Source: Syngnathus acus
Lineage: Eukaryota; Chordata; Actinopteri; Syngnathiformes; Syngnathidae
DNA: 64,000 nt
Direction of reading: 5' to 3'
Assembly (NCBI RefSeq): GCF_901709675.1
Contig: NC_051104.1
Span: forward strand, 7,322,501 to 7,386,500
The stretch's first letter is position 1. Every line of letters begins with the position of its first letter. The notes under the pieces are model-generated. The model did not search any database, had not been told where the DNA came from, and saw only the letters and a program-made list of their open reading frames with translations. The translations under genes and the position numbers were made by a program. Shown piece by piece: positions 12,289 through 46,347 of the stretch.

Positions 12289-13768
12289 CCAATGGTAAGT
12301 CGTGCAACTCACGGAGAGTCGCACAACATCCAGAAGCCAGACGAGCCGAGCTGCTCCGGTGCGACCGTTTGATCCTCTCCAACCGTCCCAATGCCTCCTT
12401 TTTTTTTTTTTTATATCACTTCCCATTTGCCAGTCAGAAGGAAAGCGAAATTAAATGTGCTTTTTCGGGGAATAGGTGGAGTATTTACAGTACATGTGCC
12501 GTTTGAAAGTTTCGTTTTTGATCACATCCTATTTGCACCATGCATGCATGCTAGCCTGCTTTAGAGTCATAAGGTCGGTCATAAATGCTTGACGGGAATA
12601 TTTTCACGTGTCTTGCAATGCATGTTTCCTTGTTGGCGGCTCACACCGAAATATTAGGAACACGGCAAACTACACACACATTGTTAACTGCAAAATACTA
12701 CAATCAAAACTGCATTCATATATTGTAAAAGATCAATCATAAGCCTGAGTTTTAAATTGTAAAATTTGAAAGTTATTTAGATCAAATGTAAAGGGATTTT
12801 GACTGGCTTGATAGAAGTGTCTTGTTGTATCTCCCATAAGCATCTTCTGTGCATCGCTCCCCTGCTTCTTCCGCTTCTACCTCTGGCCTCGAGCTGCAGC
12901 AGCCTAAAGCCTCTCGCAGAACTCAGAGAGGATTACACGGGAATCGTGCACACAGATCTCAACGACGCAGTGAGTCAGAACCGTGTATGCAGAATATATT
13001 GAATTGAATTAAAAGTAATTGTTCAATTAACATGACTGCTTTTTCTGTTTTCATATTAAGAAAGAAAGAATCATTACCCTGCAGGGAAACACGTCATGCA
13101 TTGAGAATACACAAAGAGTGCAAAATTGTACACAAAGAAACAACATGGTGAGTCACTTGAGTAGAAGTTGCATGAAATTCACATTAGTCATAGTTTAATC
13201 AAAACATTGAACTCAACCACAATGGTGACAAGGAATCACTTAGAATGCATTGTAACAATATAGATAAGTCTGATGTAACTTTATATTTGTTAAGCTACTT
13301 TTGTGCCTTTGTTTTTTCCAGGATTTTGTCAGCATCTTACACAATTTAACTTGCCACATGTGGAATATGAAATTTAACCACACACGCCGACTGGTCACAT
13401 CTGTCCTAAACTCGCTAGAGTGCACTTGTTCTTTGAAACTGGTAAGTTAAGATGCATTTCAACTTCTGCTATTTATTTGACTTTCACCAAAACATCCAAA
13501 TATTGTAGATTCATTGCATGAGCAATGTGATTTATCAAACTTGAGATTAATTACTGAGTCTTTGTGTCTGAAAGTTTTGTGATGAAGCTCTATGTCTGTT
13601 TTCTAGAGTGAAAAACGCCAAGTGAGGAGAAGGACAGCAATGAGCAAAAATCAAAAGCAGCAGAGAAAACTCGACAGGGAGGCCCAAAAACTTTGCAAAG
13701 TTGCCGCGGTCTTATCTAGCATGACAACATGCTATGAGATGTTGAATTCACGTTTAGGGAACACCTGA
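12285..13768 (+). CDS. il7: Interleukin-7, five coding exons, 177 aa
   Basis: Exons: 12285-12294, 12815-12969, 13061-13147, 13322-13441, 13607-13768 (TGA). Every junction is GT-AG and phase-consistent; the last three introns are phase 0, as in helical cytokine genes. The product is 177 aa, the length I recall for human IL-7. Residues 1-30 form a secretion signal with a leucine-rich core ending PLASS. The mature part has cysteines at 31, 68, 78, 95, 118, 120, 154 and 166, N-glycosylation sequons at N65, N77, N92 and N103, and a basic stretch at 128-148. The C-terminal helix (KLCKVAAVLSSMTTCYEML) resembles the mammalian 'DLCFLKRLLQEIKTCW' region. IL-7 is a stromal cytokine that supports lymphocyte survival through IL7R and the common gamma chain. 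The strongest support is position: it converges on zc2hc1a exactly as human IL7 does. Sequence identity to mammals is low, so the call leans on architecture and synteny. Confidence 0.82.
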
Positions 13769-13783
13769 TAGCAGCTCCCCGCT

Positions 13784-13806
13784 TGGGTTATTTTTACAAT
13801 AACCCA
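13784..13806 (+). other. Inverted repeat in the il7 3' UTR
   Basis: TGGGTTAT at 13784-13791 and ATAACCCA at 13799-13806 form a perfect 8-bp stem with a 7-nt loop, beginning 16 bases after the il7 stop. It could fold in the 3' UTR of the mRNA; a function is not established. Confidence 0.5.
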
Positions 13807-15761
13807 TTCTTCCGTAGTCCTTGATTGGGTTACAAAAGAGGAAGCTCCTACTTGGTTTAAGTGACATTTTCTCTTTCAGTGTGGTTCTTTTTGGCTGGTG
13901 TACAGCAACTGACTCATTCGATACGCTTGCGAGCTACACAGCGGACATCCAAAGGCCGAGCATGACTGAATTTTGATCGCAAGCTAAGCTACTAGTTTAT
14001 CCACAATATACTGTACTGTACAGGGGGGGGGGAACATCTTAATGACAGAAGGGAAACTATTATTTAAGCTCTTTTTGAGGGTTTGCTGCTCAAGCAGAAA
14101 AAAATATGTTGCGCAATTTTACTTTCACTTTGAATCAGTTGGATTGTGTTTCCCAATCTTTATTGAGCCAAGACACTCATTTACAAAAGTCCCGTGGGAC
14201 ACGCAGACAAATTTGTAAATCATAAATCATTTTCTGACAAGTTATGGGAAATTGGAGAGTTCATCGCGGCATCCCTGAGGTTATACGAGCGGTGCCACGC
14301 CGGCCACCCTTACTGGATGCATTTGACTGATGTTTTAAAAGCTCATTTTGCCACAGATGCCTGAGTTCACCGAGAAGTTCTCATGTTTGATGTAACTTGG
14401 GATGTTCAAGTGGCACAAATGTTGGCCGTACTAAACTTGCCGTTTGTTGATTTGAACCCACATACGTGTGTGATGTACATATATAAGCCATTTATATTGG
14501 AAATATATTTATAAGAAAAATGGATTCTTTTGTTGCTGTCTTTCATGGATACACACCAAGTTTTCTGCATAAACATTTGTTTAATCATGGAGGCTCTACA
14601 TGGCATTAGGTGCACACTTCTGTCGTCATTTCCCCCAATTTAATTTTATGAACATGAAGTATGCACATCCTTAACAGTCAAAGTCGTACTACCCAGTGGT
14701 CCATGTGCCTTTGACTAACAGTAATGCAAACACCAGAGTATGTTACGCCAGAGTTTATGCAAGAGGTCGGGTTCAAGCAGCCGGACATATCCAAAGATTA
14801 ACCCGGGCTTGAAAGTGCCAACGTTATCGCCACTTTGATAGCAACCAATATCAGGTCAATATTGATTTACACTCCTTTGTAGTGCTTTTCAAATACTAAT
14901 GCACTGAACATGTTCAAATGATAAATTTGTCAGAATTCAATTGTAAGTAATGTTTTTTTCCATGACAGTATGTCCAACTATTTTTTTTCAAGTGTGCTCT
15001 TGCACAGTGACACACATTTCTGATAAATACCTCAATTGAAACACAGTGATTTGATTGAATAGTCAATTCTGTTGAGAGTTGAATATTTGTTGTAACCAAT
15101 GAAAGGGGGAAAAACACAAGGTACATGTGCAAATAAAACAGAATTGACTTTTGGTACAATATTAACAAACTCAAAAGTCACCCAGTAAAAAGGAGTTGAA
15201 ATATGGACGGAATAAATTAAATTAACTAGCTGGAAAAAAAAAGGAACATTAATGCATGGGCTTATAGACAATGCTACCGTTTGTGAAATATCAGCATTAA
15301 AAGTCAAAAGGGGCTTGAAAGAAAAAAAACACCTAACACGCACATTTTCCTAAGAGTCATATTGCACTTATTGATGGGACTAAATTCTCCTATGATGAAA
15401 TTGAGAAGCAGTTACAGTTATGCTTGAGCGAGAACTGAGCGACAAGGGGAAATGATTGTGTCTCACCACTGCGCTTAACAGTTTTCCCACCTCAGTCCTT
15501 TTTGTGACTTAACTAAACATATGCCACTGTTTAGAACAATTTTAAAGCTGTGGTTTAATTTTCAGAACAGGGGTGTAAAGGTTTTTACCCGAGCCTAAGA
15601 GAAACCCAATGCGGCCAGCCCAGCCTCACCCCACACTCTACCTCTAGTGGCCCCCAGGTAAATTGACTTTGAGACCCCTGATCTACATGGAAAACCTAAA
15701 TTGTAAACCTGTGCAAAAAAAAATAGCGTTGACTCATTAACATGAGTAGGAAAGCGATCTT
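13807..15761. other. Convergent intergenic region between il7 and zc2hc1a
   Basis: Contains the 3' flanks of both genes and no recognisable coding exon. A minus-strand AATAAA at about 14160 is a possible distal poly(A) signal for zc2hc1a. Confidence 0.5.
15568..15680. repeat. Small element with hAT-like CAGGGGTGT/AGACCCCTG ends
   Basis: The block begins CAGGGGTGTAAAG and ends TTTGAGACCCCTG, giving short inverted termini of the CAGGGGTGT type often seen on teleost hAT-derived elements. I did not see an 8-bp target duplication, so the boundaries are tentative. Confidence 0.35.
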
Positions 15762-18700
15762 TCAAATACACAGCCTTCTGATGCCACACTCACAGCAGAA
15801 TTTTGCAGCTTCTATGGGGTACCTGGTCCCACACGAGTGACAAAACTTGCTCTTCACGTCACCGTTGTCCACACTGCCATCGACATCATCCCTGAGAAAT
15901 CAAACACAAGCGCAGATATTGATGATTCATGATGTATTTAGGGGATAAGCAGTTCAAAAAAATGCATGGATGGTTGGTAGCGAGCGCTTCATGCAATACA
16001 CCGACCACAAGAGGTCAGGGTAGTGTAGCATGAGCTTTTCTTCCCATGTAGCTTTTCTCTCTTACTGATAAATGTCTCACCTGGTTATGCAAGTCTCCTC
16101 TAATTTCTTCTTATTGAGTGGTCCTCTTACAGGCGTAGTGTTTCTCACAGAACCGTATCCAGAACTCACTACTCGGTTCTTTATCCCCACACTGACATAA
16201 ACGTGGAAGGGAAAAATGTAAGAGGACAAACGAATGACCCTGTATTCTAACGCAGCCGTCGGTGCGCTAATCACCCGGAAGAAGGGCTCGGGCTCGGGTT
16301 TGTCCTCGTTGAAGCTGCAGGGGAGGTCTTACTGGAAGGCACTCCTAGAATAGGAACACCGTGTGACCCAACGTTGTGCTGCTCTAGCTCATGACATGAT
16401 GTTATCTAACTGGAGGTTATGAATGTCAGAGCGCTTTCAAATCCACCATTTTTACCAGTCGGCTGGGAAAGGCCTGATCTTGCAGGCAGACGGGAGGAGG
16501 CCGAAGGGATGCTTGATGATGCGGAGTTGACCTTCTTGACAAAAGGGGGCGGCTTGTACTGAGGACAAAGGAAGGTGGAATGAAAATTTGAGAGAGGAAC
16601 CACACTGAGCCCTGAAAAATCGACCTTAGTGGAGAACTACTACCTGTGTGCGAGCAGGAGCTTTCTTGGCGTCGCTTTTGTTTCTGTTACTCATCCTGGA
16701 AGCCTGATCCTGACAGAACTTAATGTGCCCTTGAGCCGAATTTTCGTTGAACCTCCGTTGACAATAAGGACACTTGACTAGGTCTTAAAAAGAGATTGAG
16801 AGGAAAATACGCAGGTCAGTTTCATGACAATCCAATACGACGACAAATGTTGTGGCGGCCATTACGTTAAAATGTCAAGGTGAACAGAGAGGAGCTAGTA
16901 TACAAAAAGTTAGTCTTTCCAATTTAGCAATTTGTGAAAAGAATCAGAGATGAATTTTCAATTTCAAGTGACTTACCTGGGTCAAACGTCGGAGCAGGAG
17001 GCGGGGGCAAAGGTCCGCCTTCCTTCACGGCCCTCGCGCTGGCTTTGGATGCCTTGAGGACTGCGAGGAAGTCTTCATGTTTCTTGCGCCAGTTGGACGG
17101 CTTCTTTGGGGGTTCCGCCTGGTAAGAGGCAACAGTCATAACATCATTCTGACGTTTCGATGGGGACACATGTTGAATTCTGATTTGATGAATACAAAAG
17201 TTTTTTTTTTTGTCCTCAAGCATTTCCGAATCCAGTGTTTGGATGGGAGCTAATCAGACACAATTCATGCACTGAGAAGATAGTAAGTCTAAAGCGGTTT
17301 ATAGATAGAGGGTGCAGGTCTTTAACACTGTTAGGAAGTAGGCTACAGCTCAAAGAGTGATTCTTGTTATCTAAAACAAAATAAAAAAAATAAAAAATAA
17401 CTTACTTTTTGAGCAGATGAACTTTGTGACTGAAATATAAAGTAGTTGTATTTGTTGCAAATGTGTACATCAAACAAAGGAATGACTTCAAGGTTAAATG
17501 GACATATTACATTCACTTCCATTGATGGCACTGTGTAAAAAAGATTGCACTGTTGGGACAGGGATGTTTCTGGCGGAGTGCTTCCTCGAGATGTGCACAC
17601 TTTCACCACTTGGTGGCAGTAGTGTGACAGGTGGAGTTGATGTAGATGCGCGACTAATACTGAAGGCGTGCAGAATCTTTCCATCAGTACTACCACACTT
17701 CTTAACCAGATGTATGACAAAAGAAAACGCTATTTGGACAAATATGTGCATATATATCAATATAAGGCCCACTATTCAATATCAAATTGCAAGGACATCA
17801 CAAGCAGCATCTTGTTCAAGGATGCTTTGACAGAGAGTGGGAATAACTTTCAAGGCCAGAGAGGACTGAAGCTAACCCCTTATTGTGTGGTCTTACCTTT
17901 GGTTTTAGGGGTTTGAGAGTTGGGATATCTGTACCAGCCGCTCTTTGCCTGCTGGAGTCAAAGACCTTCCTTCGTTTGGATGCTGACTTTTGGCAGATTT
18001 TGGCATGCTTCTCCTAGAGAAACAGAGAACCCGTTTCCCAGTAACCACACCAAATATCACATAAGTGCAACTCTGAATAAGTTCTCCATTTGTTGTTCAG
18101 GAATGTTAGCAGGAGTGTTGATTTTACCAGGACTTTTGGGAGGAACATTCTTTTACAGGTGTTACACTGGGAGAGATCGCCAACAGGAAGGGCCTCCCCA
18201 TCTGAAAAGTCAATGATGGCATCAATTGTCATAAAAAGGCATTGCACTGTACATCAAACATGTTTGATTGTTTCATTAGTTTTTCGCATTTTTTGGGGGT
18301 TTGATCTCTGATCTCGGGCTTGTTTTTATAGGGTCAAAATAAAACTTGAAGGAATACACATTCATTCGAGAGCTGCTATCAACAAAAACACCCAGGCACA
18401 CCCAGACTCTCTTATAGACACTCTTTGAGCCAGCATTAAAGCTTAAAAGGTATTTTTGCTCTATCATCTTTAATGACATCATAACTGCCCGCACACTCAA
18501 GAGCACAAGACATTCTTTGTAGGGCTGGCTGCACAAAAAAGCAACAAAAACAGTCTTACATCTTAATATGACCTCCTTGGAGCCACTGAGTTAAATGAAG
18601 GCCTTCCAGCATCATGTGATCAGAATGCATGACAAATGACTTTTGATTATTCCCCTAAACGCTTTTCCATTTCGTACATACAATGAGAGCATCGGACCAA

Positions 18701-19085
18701 AAAAGCTCACCGAAGTTCCTGAACCTTGCACGTCCATTTTCTAATGCAAGGTTAAAATTGGGTGGATTTGAACCATTGATACACACACTTGCACATCTCA
18801 ACAATGTTGACGTTGGAGATTCAATGTGCGTCTGCAAAGAAGCTTGCTTGTGCCGTATTCGTATGGAAATCGGAATCGTCGCAGTCGATGCAAGTGACGG
18901 ACAGCTCCCAAAGACAAACACGTCCATCGCATAGCAGCTAGCGTATTCACACACAAACGTTACCTAGCCTGACAGAAGCAAGCCAAACAATAGAAGGTCG
19001 CTCCCCAAAAATTACAAACTGGATTCTAACACACAAAAGTAGAATAAACATCGTGATTTATCTTACCGCCGAATTCATCCATCAT
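15762..19085 (-). CDS. zc2hc1a: Zinc finger C2HC domain-containing protein 1A, nine coding exons, 301 aa
   Basis: Exons in transcript order: 19085-19067, 18201-18128, 18013-17897, 17118-16977, 16783-16644, 16558-16456, 16344-16275, 16191-16081, 15891-15762 (TGA). All phases join. Two C2HC fingers are visible: CNTCKRMF...EKHAKIC near the N-terminus and CPYCQRRFNENSAQGHIKFC in the middle. They flank the family-typical KRRKVFDSSRQRA and PPKKPSNWRKKHEDF segments and a proline-rich KEGGPLPPPPAP run. The C-terminus (KFCHSCGTRYP...AAKFCCECGIRR) is diagnostic of the FAM164/ZC2HC1 family. The human protein is about 325 aa. Its biochemical role is poorly defined; zinc and possibly nucleic-acid binding are inferred from the fingers. 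Two ATGs are adjacent at the start (19085 and 19082). The ZC2HC1A rather than ZC2HC1B/C call rests on the tail and on il7 next door. Confidence 0.93.
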
Positions 19086-22000
19086 TACCGTTTCTTTACT
19101 TCTTGCAGATACAGTTCAACTGCCCTTACAAACAAGAGACTGGTAGTCGCCGGACAATGTCAAATTGTTACCGCTAAACACTTCCGGTTTTGTTAATATA
19201 CGCCGGGAGTTCATCTCTTTTCTTTATTTAATCCTTATCTGTCCTTGACTTTTGCTCCTCTTTTTACATGTCAACTTCTCTCAAGCAGACGTCCCATTGA
19301 TGATACTGGAGTTTGGAAAATGATGCATTCATTCCTCCATTAAAGGGAGACGATAATTAAAGAACAGGTATTTCACAACTCGGTCGCACGTGTAGTTGAT
19401 TCATCGCATTAAAAACACATCTAGCCTTTGACATTTACGTTTCAAAGTAAAGCAAATAAACTTAAACATGAGCAACCAATTTAAAACTAGTTTCGATAGA
19501 ATTGGCCAGTGGAGAACTCTCTTGACTCCAATAATCTTTGTGTTGTCAATGGCAACTGGCTTGCGTGACGCTGGCGATATGGCAACATCTCGGGATTCCA
19601 TTGGTCCTTACTGTGTGGGAACATGCACAGGAACCAGCAGATGGGGCATGGGAGGTAACCTAAACACAAATGTGGAAATTATTTTCAATTCGGTTTTCAC
19701 GTTGACAAAGTCTTGATGTCTGCATTAATATCTCCTGCGCAAATGCCTTTTCTCCAACATGAACGTGTCCATACAGCTGAACTGTTTCAGCTTTTGGGCA
19801 TATTGTGCACATATGGAGCAAGTGACAAACAGCTGCTACGAGGAAACAAAGGCTGTGGGCACAACAAAAGAATCATTGTGCGCCCCTGGACACACTGTGC
19901 ACTATTTGTTTGACAAACGGCGCAAGCTCGACCTTTATTTTGAAACAGCAACCGGATATACACTTATCACGTGAACGCTACCGTGAATTGACGGACGCTT
20001 GTGCAGCAAGCTCTACCGGTGACTACTAATTGTGCGCTATTTGACTAGTTACGGAAAAGGACGCGTAAAAGAAGTTTGAATGACTTACTGACCTTACTTG
20101 TGCGACTGCCATCAACCAAACAAAAGATCCTGCTAATTTGACTTTTTTTTTTCGTTTGCATTATCATTCCCTCCAATGATATTCATATTGCATTTGATTA
20201 GGACTGAAACAACGAATCAATAATAGATTAAAAATAGACATCGGAAAGTTTCGGGGACAAATTAAAAGTGTCAATTTATTGTGACACACCATCATTACAT
20301 CACTCATCCGCTTCTTCTCGCTTTAATTGAGTCAGTCGCGCTGGGCGCGTCCCATGGTGCGCGCATGAACTACCTTTATTGACCACGCGGTGGTGCAATA
20401 GCGCCACTTTTATGCAGAACGGAATTTAAGATGATTTGTACTGCACAGGCAGTTATGCTATGATGACTAAAAAGTCAACAATGGGTTCCCCAAAGATAGA
20501 ACTGATGAGGGGAAAAAAACTAGATACGTTTATTACTTTACATGGAATATAAAAACTAACTAGCCATTCAACAATAACGGCATAAATATAGTCACCTTCC
20601 TAAAATAATGGCCCAAGTCATTTTTTTCTGCAACAAATACGGATTATATTGTATTTATTAAAATAATTCCTCTCAGAGGTAGAATTGAATGGTCTGTTTA
20701 ACTAAGATGTAGATTTTAGCAGCAGTGGCCATCATCCTGAGATGTTTAATGTAAATAAAGTATATATTTTTGATAAAATACAACATGGGCCATTTTTTTT
20801 AAAAGAGTGACACTATAGTTAGTAACTACACAAAGTGACAGGAACATTGAGAGAGGTGCTTGGAACGGACAACCAAACATAATCAACAAAGGCACCGCAA
20901 AGAATTAATGACCCTTACAACATGAACTTTGGTCAAGAATTCAATGAAAAAGGTTGACATTAATGCACCAAAACTACTGTGGATTACAAGCATGATCAAC
21001 CGTTGGAAACGAATTTCTATTGCTGGTATACTTTACAAATAACAAAAAGCCATTAAATTAGTAGCAATAACAGCAAACCATTTCTGTAAAAGCACAATAA
21101 TCAGAAGCATGTAAGCTCATATGTCCATGTGCTTATTAATACAAAGTAATATACATGTTACACGTACTGTACCATCATTCTTTTTTCTCTCTCGCTCTGA
21201 CAGTTTCGAGTGGTCGTTCAAAAGCAGCCACTATTTCCACAGCTATGTTTTGTCAGCACAGGCGATTTGGCATATATATCAAAACAAAGTTATTAAAATA
21301 TAGACTATTGTATATGCATTAAAAAAAATCCATTCATCCATCCATTAAGCACGGCGAGAATCCTAATGTTGATTAGTGACTATAACTATACTTTTAAAAA
21401 AACTTCTGGCTTCGAGACAGCAGTCTTTTATGTCTGAGCCAATGTTTTCATCCTATGCAACAGTGTGAAAACTGCATCTGTGGTTTATGTTGATAGTACT
21501 AGAAAGGCACATTGGAGCTGCTGCATAAGAAGCTCAGTTATTAGAGCTCAGACACAAAAGAAGTCCTTCGCGTATCGATTGAATACATGACACATGCATG
21601 CACATTATTAAAACCTGAGAAAAATAGTAGAAAATAAAATAGTTTGGCTTAATAAATGTCTCCATGTACTGTAATTTTCGGACTATAAGCCGCACCAGCT
21701 AAAATTAGGGGAACATTCCGTTTTGTTCATATATAAGCCACAGGTGATTTAAATGAAATATTCTCTCTATTACCAAAATGAATCCTCTTACCATATCATG
21801 AAAAATCCATAGATATGCCGCACTGACTATAAGCTACAGGTTTCAAAGTTGATGTAAAAAGTGGCAGCGTATAATCCAGAAATTACGGTAATATATGTTT
21901 TCACAAAAAGAATAAACTTCTGACTACAACTATAATTGATCTATTGTCTGAGTCTGTGATATAAAGCTTGTTAAAGTAGTATGCTTGACTGCACTGATTC

Positions 22001-22254
22001 ATCAGTATTTAACCGTCACATGAGAAATAGTTTGCCGTAACAAAAAGAGGTAGCGTCAGATTGACTACACTTGTGGCGGTAAAGACCAAAGCCTTTGATT
22101 TGATCTCATTTCCATCATCTAGTAACAAGGCATGTTAAACGTGTGCAACAGGTAAATCAGAGGTGCTGTCAGATAATTGTCCAGGTAAAAGATATAGATA
22201 GATGTTCGACTACTAAAATAATAACATAACATGGAGAAGTTTTGGGATGTTCCT
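19086..22254. other. Intergenic between zc2hc1a 5' end and phldb2 3' end
   Basis: The right flank of zc2hc1a (about 19086-19200) should hold its leader and promoter. The left flank of phldb2 should hold its 3' UTR. No additional exon was recognised. One MITE-like repeat is listed separately. Confidence 0.5.
21667..21890. mobile_element. MITE-like element with imperfect terminal inverted repeats
   Basis: The left end TACTGTAATTTTCGGACTAT is mirrored at the right end by the reverse complement of ATAATCCAGAAATTACGGTA. The interior repeats 'tataagc' motifs. 'Cggactataagccgc' is a familiar, abundant teleost DNA-transposon-derived sequence. The element is about 224 bp, has no coding capacity, and appears old because the ends have diverged. 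Confidence 0.7.
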
Positions 22255-42727
<20,473 letters not shown>

Positions 42728-43130
42728 GCAGAACAGAATCCAGGTTCTCGATGATCCAGATTTAACCTCACAGATTTCCCCCGAACTCCCAGAAGTGATC
42801 TGCTGCGATTATAGTCCTTTCCTTGACAGCGGAAACATCCCCTTTACAGCGTGGGCAACTTGTGGAAGACTTTCCATCCTAGATCATGCATATACACAGC
42901 CACAATAGGAAATAGAAATAAAAAAAAAAGAGAAAACCTCAGCCAATTGCGACGTGTAGAGGAATGTGACAGCAGCTGGAAGTCAAGCTGGAGAAGAACT
43001 GGAACCAGGGGAGGGAATCTCTCCCTCTCCCTCCCTCCCTCGCTCTCTCTCTCTCTCGCTATCACACATACACTCAACACCCCCCCACACACACAAAGTG
43101 AGTCTTTCAAACACACAGCATGAGGACACA
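42728..43130 (-). promoter_or_regulatory. phldb2: phldb2 leader and proximal upstream region
   Basis: The first coding exon supplies 12 codons (MMTEVARPAVIM) before a GTGAGT donor at 42691. Sequence to the right must carry the 5' leader and promoter. It includes a CT-rich block (43015-43063) and a C/CA tract around 43080-43096. The transcription start cannot be placed. Confidence 0.4.
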
Positions 43131-46100
43131 GACATAATAGGCAGGTGCTAAGAGAGCACCTCAACTTGACCGCTCATTCGCTTCCAGATGAAAGAGAGAA
43201 GCTTGCTGAATTATTAGCCTAGGAAGAAAAGGAGTGAAGGACAAAGAAGAAGAGTCAACATTCTTCCTCACCCACAACACTGATAAAAGGCTTGGAGGCC
43301 TTGCTTGGGTAGTCATATTACAAGAAAAATGCAGGATTGTATGGCTAAAATGTTACATTACAGGTTTTGTTTGGATTGATTCAATGGCAACAAAAAACGA
43401 CACGTATCATGTTGCAGGCAATTGTTGGCAACACTGCTCACATACAAAGTCAATTACAGATAGGAATTGAATGTGCTAACGTGCCAAAAAAAATAAATAC
43501 ATACATAAATAAAACAAGCAGTCTTCTTGGCATTATTTCCCAAATTCCCATTTACGTTTTCCAATAAAGTTATAAAATGCACACTAAGATTTGACACGTC
43601 TTACAATACAAACAGGAAAGTGGTTCAAGCAGCCACAAGCAAAATATTTGGATAGGTCAACGACGAAATAACAGAGCTGTCAGTGAAGAGCTCCAGTTAA
43701 ACTAGCTAGTGTCTTTGCTCAAGCTATGAACGCCATCTGAAAAATCTCAAGCATGTCTTGTCATGTCTGGACTTCATTCATCTCGTTCTACATTTGAGCT
43801 TCACTGTTTTATTTGGCACACATTTAAAGGATGACTTAGACAACAACACGAGGCATTTGGGACTACGACAATATTCACAAGTCACGCAGGAGTGGCTTTA
43901 GGCTGCAAAATGAGATAAGTGTTATTGTGGGTCCAAAATGATAAGCCTAGTCTGAAAGAATGTACTCCCACAAACCCCAAAACAAAACCTTAAACATCTC
44001 TTGGTACTCTTGGAATGCATCCCCTACAATAGATAATATCAAGGTCATTTAGGAACATACAATTTTGGGGACATAACATGCATTTTATCATAACCACTAC
44101 TACTGTACAACCTTCCTCAATCTTCTTTGTTCCTTTCTTTCCTGTCTGTGAAATTAAATAACCAGAGGGTCACTAGAAAGTGTAATGGTAAAAGCAAAAA
44201 TCTTAGATCAAGCAAAAAAAAGAGGGAGAAAAATGCATCATCAGTATAATATTTCTTGCAGTTCATCTTAATTGAATTTCAAGTGTTTCCATAATGAGCT
44301 GACATCACCCACAAAAACACACATGGTAACGTTAGGCAGCATTTCTGGGCAACTTTCACAATTTTCATGTGACCTCGGGAGGCTCTGTGGTGATTTTTTT
44401 TTTTTATCTTGGCCAGCAGTCCCAACCCGTGATTGAAATCCAATCCCGTTTTCTTCAACCGCATTTTTATGTCCATATGTCTTAAAATAAAATCCAAACC
44501 CTTTGAAAAATGTTTCCTCTCAGTAGGATGCCTGATTAATTCTGTAATTGGAGTACTCTTGTATCCACAGTAGTTTTAAAATGATCATAATGTCTTGGCT
44601 AAAAATATTATGATGCAACGTCAAGACTATTTGGACCAAATCTTTATTAGGTACAGTCTTGTTTGTTTTCCCAGCTGTTGAAATACCGCAGCAACCATGG
44701 GAACAAATGTGTGTGTCATAGATGTGACATCAGTTGGCACCATGAAGCTATGAGCGGTTAGTGCAGTTTACTCACCCTTTTGCTGGCAAAGTGATGTTAA
44801 ACGTGGTGGCTTGACACAGCAGACATCCTTCCAAGTGTGTGCTGTGTGTTTTTTGATTGTAACACACAGGAGGTTACGCCACATGGGTGACATTATTCTC
44901 GATGAAATGCAAAAATGTCAGTTCAGCATCAGTGCCACGTTAGAAGTCAAACTAGTGTTAAAACAAGACATAATTCGTTGTTTGAGGGATTAGTGTCTAA
45001 TTGTGCTAACTGGTTTAATCCGGCCGTCTGTCCATCCATCCATTGGTTGTTGACTTTTTTTAATCTTTCTGAAATTGTGATGATAACCACAGAATCAGAA
45101 ATAGCCCAAATATCAAACAATTTATTTGACCAAGCAGCTGCCACATTGAACATACAGTTATTTTACATTTTGATGAAGCAACTTTAGAGTGTCCACTACT
45201 GGGAGCTGATGCTTTTTTCAAAACATAAGAAGATACTAGAGTGAGCAAGGACCAATGTAAACAAGAGTGGAATGCTCATCATCAATCCAAGCTGCTCCTT
45301 TTCCACTCCCACTTGCCTGCCGTGGAATGCGTAATTACTCCGCAATTAAAATGCTTTTGCCGGTGACTTTTAATGACTGCATTCATGGTTCGGCCATAAG
45401 AGGTGACGGGCAGCGCTGATATGAAAGCGCTCGGGAACTTTCTGTTCTTTCCACTGAGGGGGAAAACAGCTGTTGGGAATTGCCCCTCAAGGCAAATCTT
45501 TTATTTCTTCTTTTTACTTCTTCCTTCCTATCAGAATTCCTCGAATCCCTTTCCTGTGTTTTTCCCTGCTCAGACCACAGGAATGAAGACACTGCCACTA
45601 TTTGTAATAAGTGAGCCAACAACACACTTGTATAAATACACACGTTCAGACTCTTCTATCTATTATCGTCATGAGCCAGGCATTAATCAAATATTTAACC
45701 AAACCTTGTTTTATAACACTAACAAAAATACTGTCCATGTATACATTGCATGTGATTTATATGCATTGTGTGAACCTTAACCCTACATTTCCTCCCTCAA
45801 GGTTTAACTGTATACATTTCTTGTTTAAGCGTAGAAGAGCCACAATGCCTCTTTTAGTTTCATGGTTAAAAACGCTAACTTTAGCACACAAGCAGGCAGT
45901 AAAAAAAAAATCACGATCCAGACTACTTCGAAAGCATGCAAGGAAACGGACATTGGACTTATTTCTGCTAATAAATTATTAATTCGACAAATTATGAAGT
46001 TTAACGGAAAGGGATCATCTTAAATTGTGTTTCAATTGGTCAGTAAGCAGAAATTAGCTCCACATATCCATTGAATTTTCTGCAATTAATTCATCTATTA

Positions 46101-46347
46101 TTATGCCGATCCTTAATACAAACACAGGCCTCAACATTTGGCACACCTGCACAATCTATACAAAACAAGATGGTTGAGGGGCGGGGCTTTTTTTGCCAGG
46201 TGGATATATTTTGCGATGACAACTGACACCTCGTCCGTCTCTAAACCGGGAAATACGCTATTCCCAGAACAATAACAACAGCCACAATGAATGAACAATA
46301 GCACGCAAGCAAGCGGTATAAAGCGGCACACCTTTGTCCAGTTGTTG
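43131..46347. other. Intergenic between phldb2 promoter and plcxd2 3' end
   Basis: Both flanking genes are on the minus strand. No exon or clear transposon is recognised in this interval; the open frames in it are short and unlike known proteins. Confidence 0.5.
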
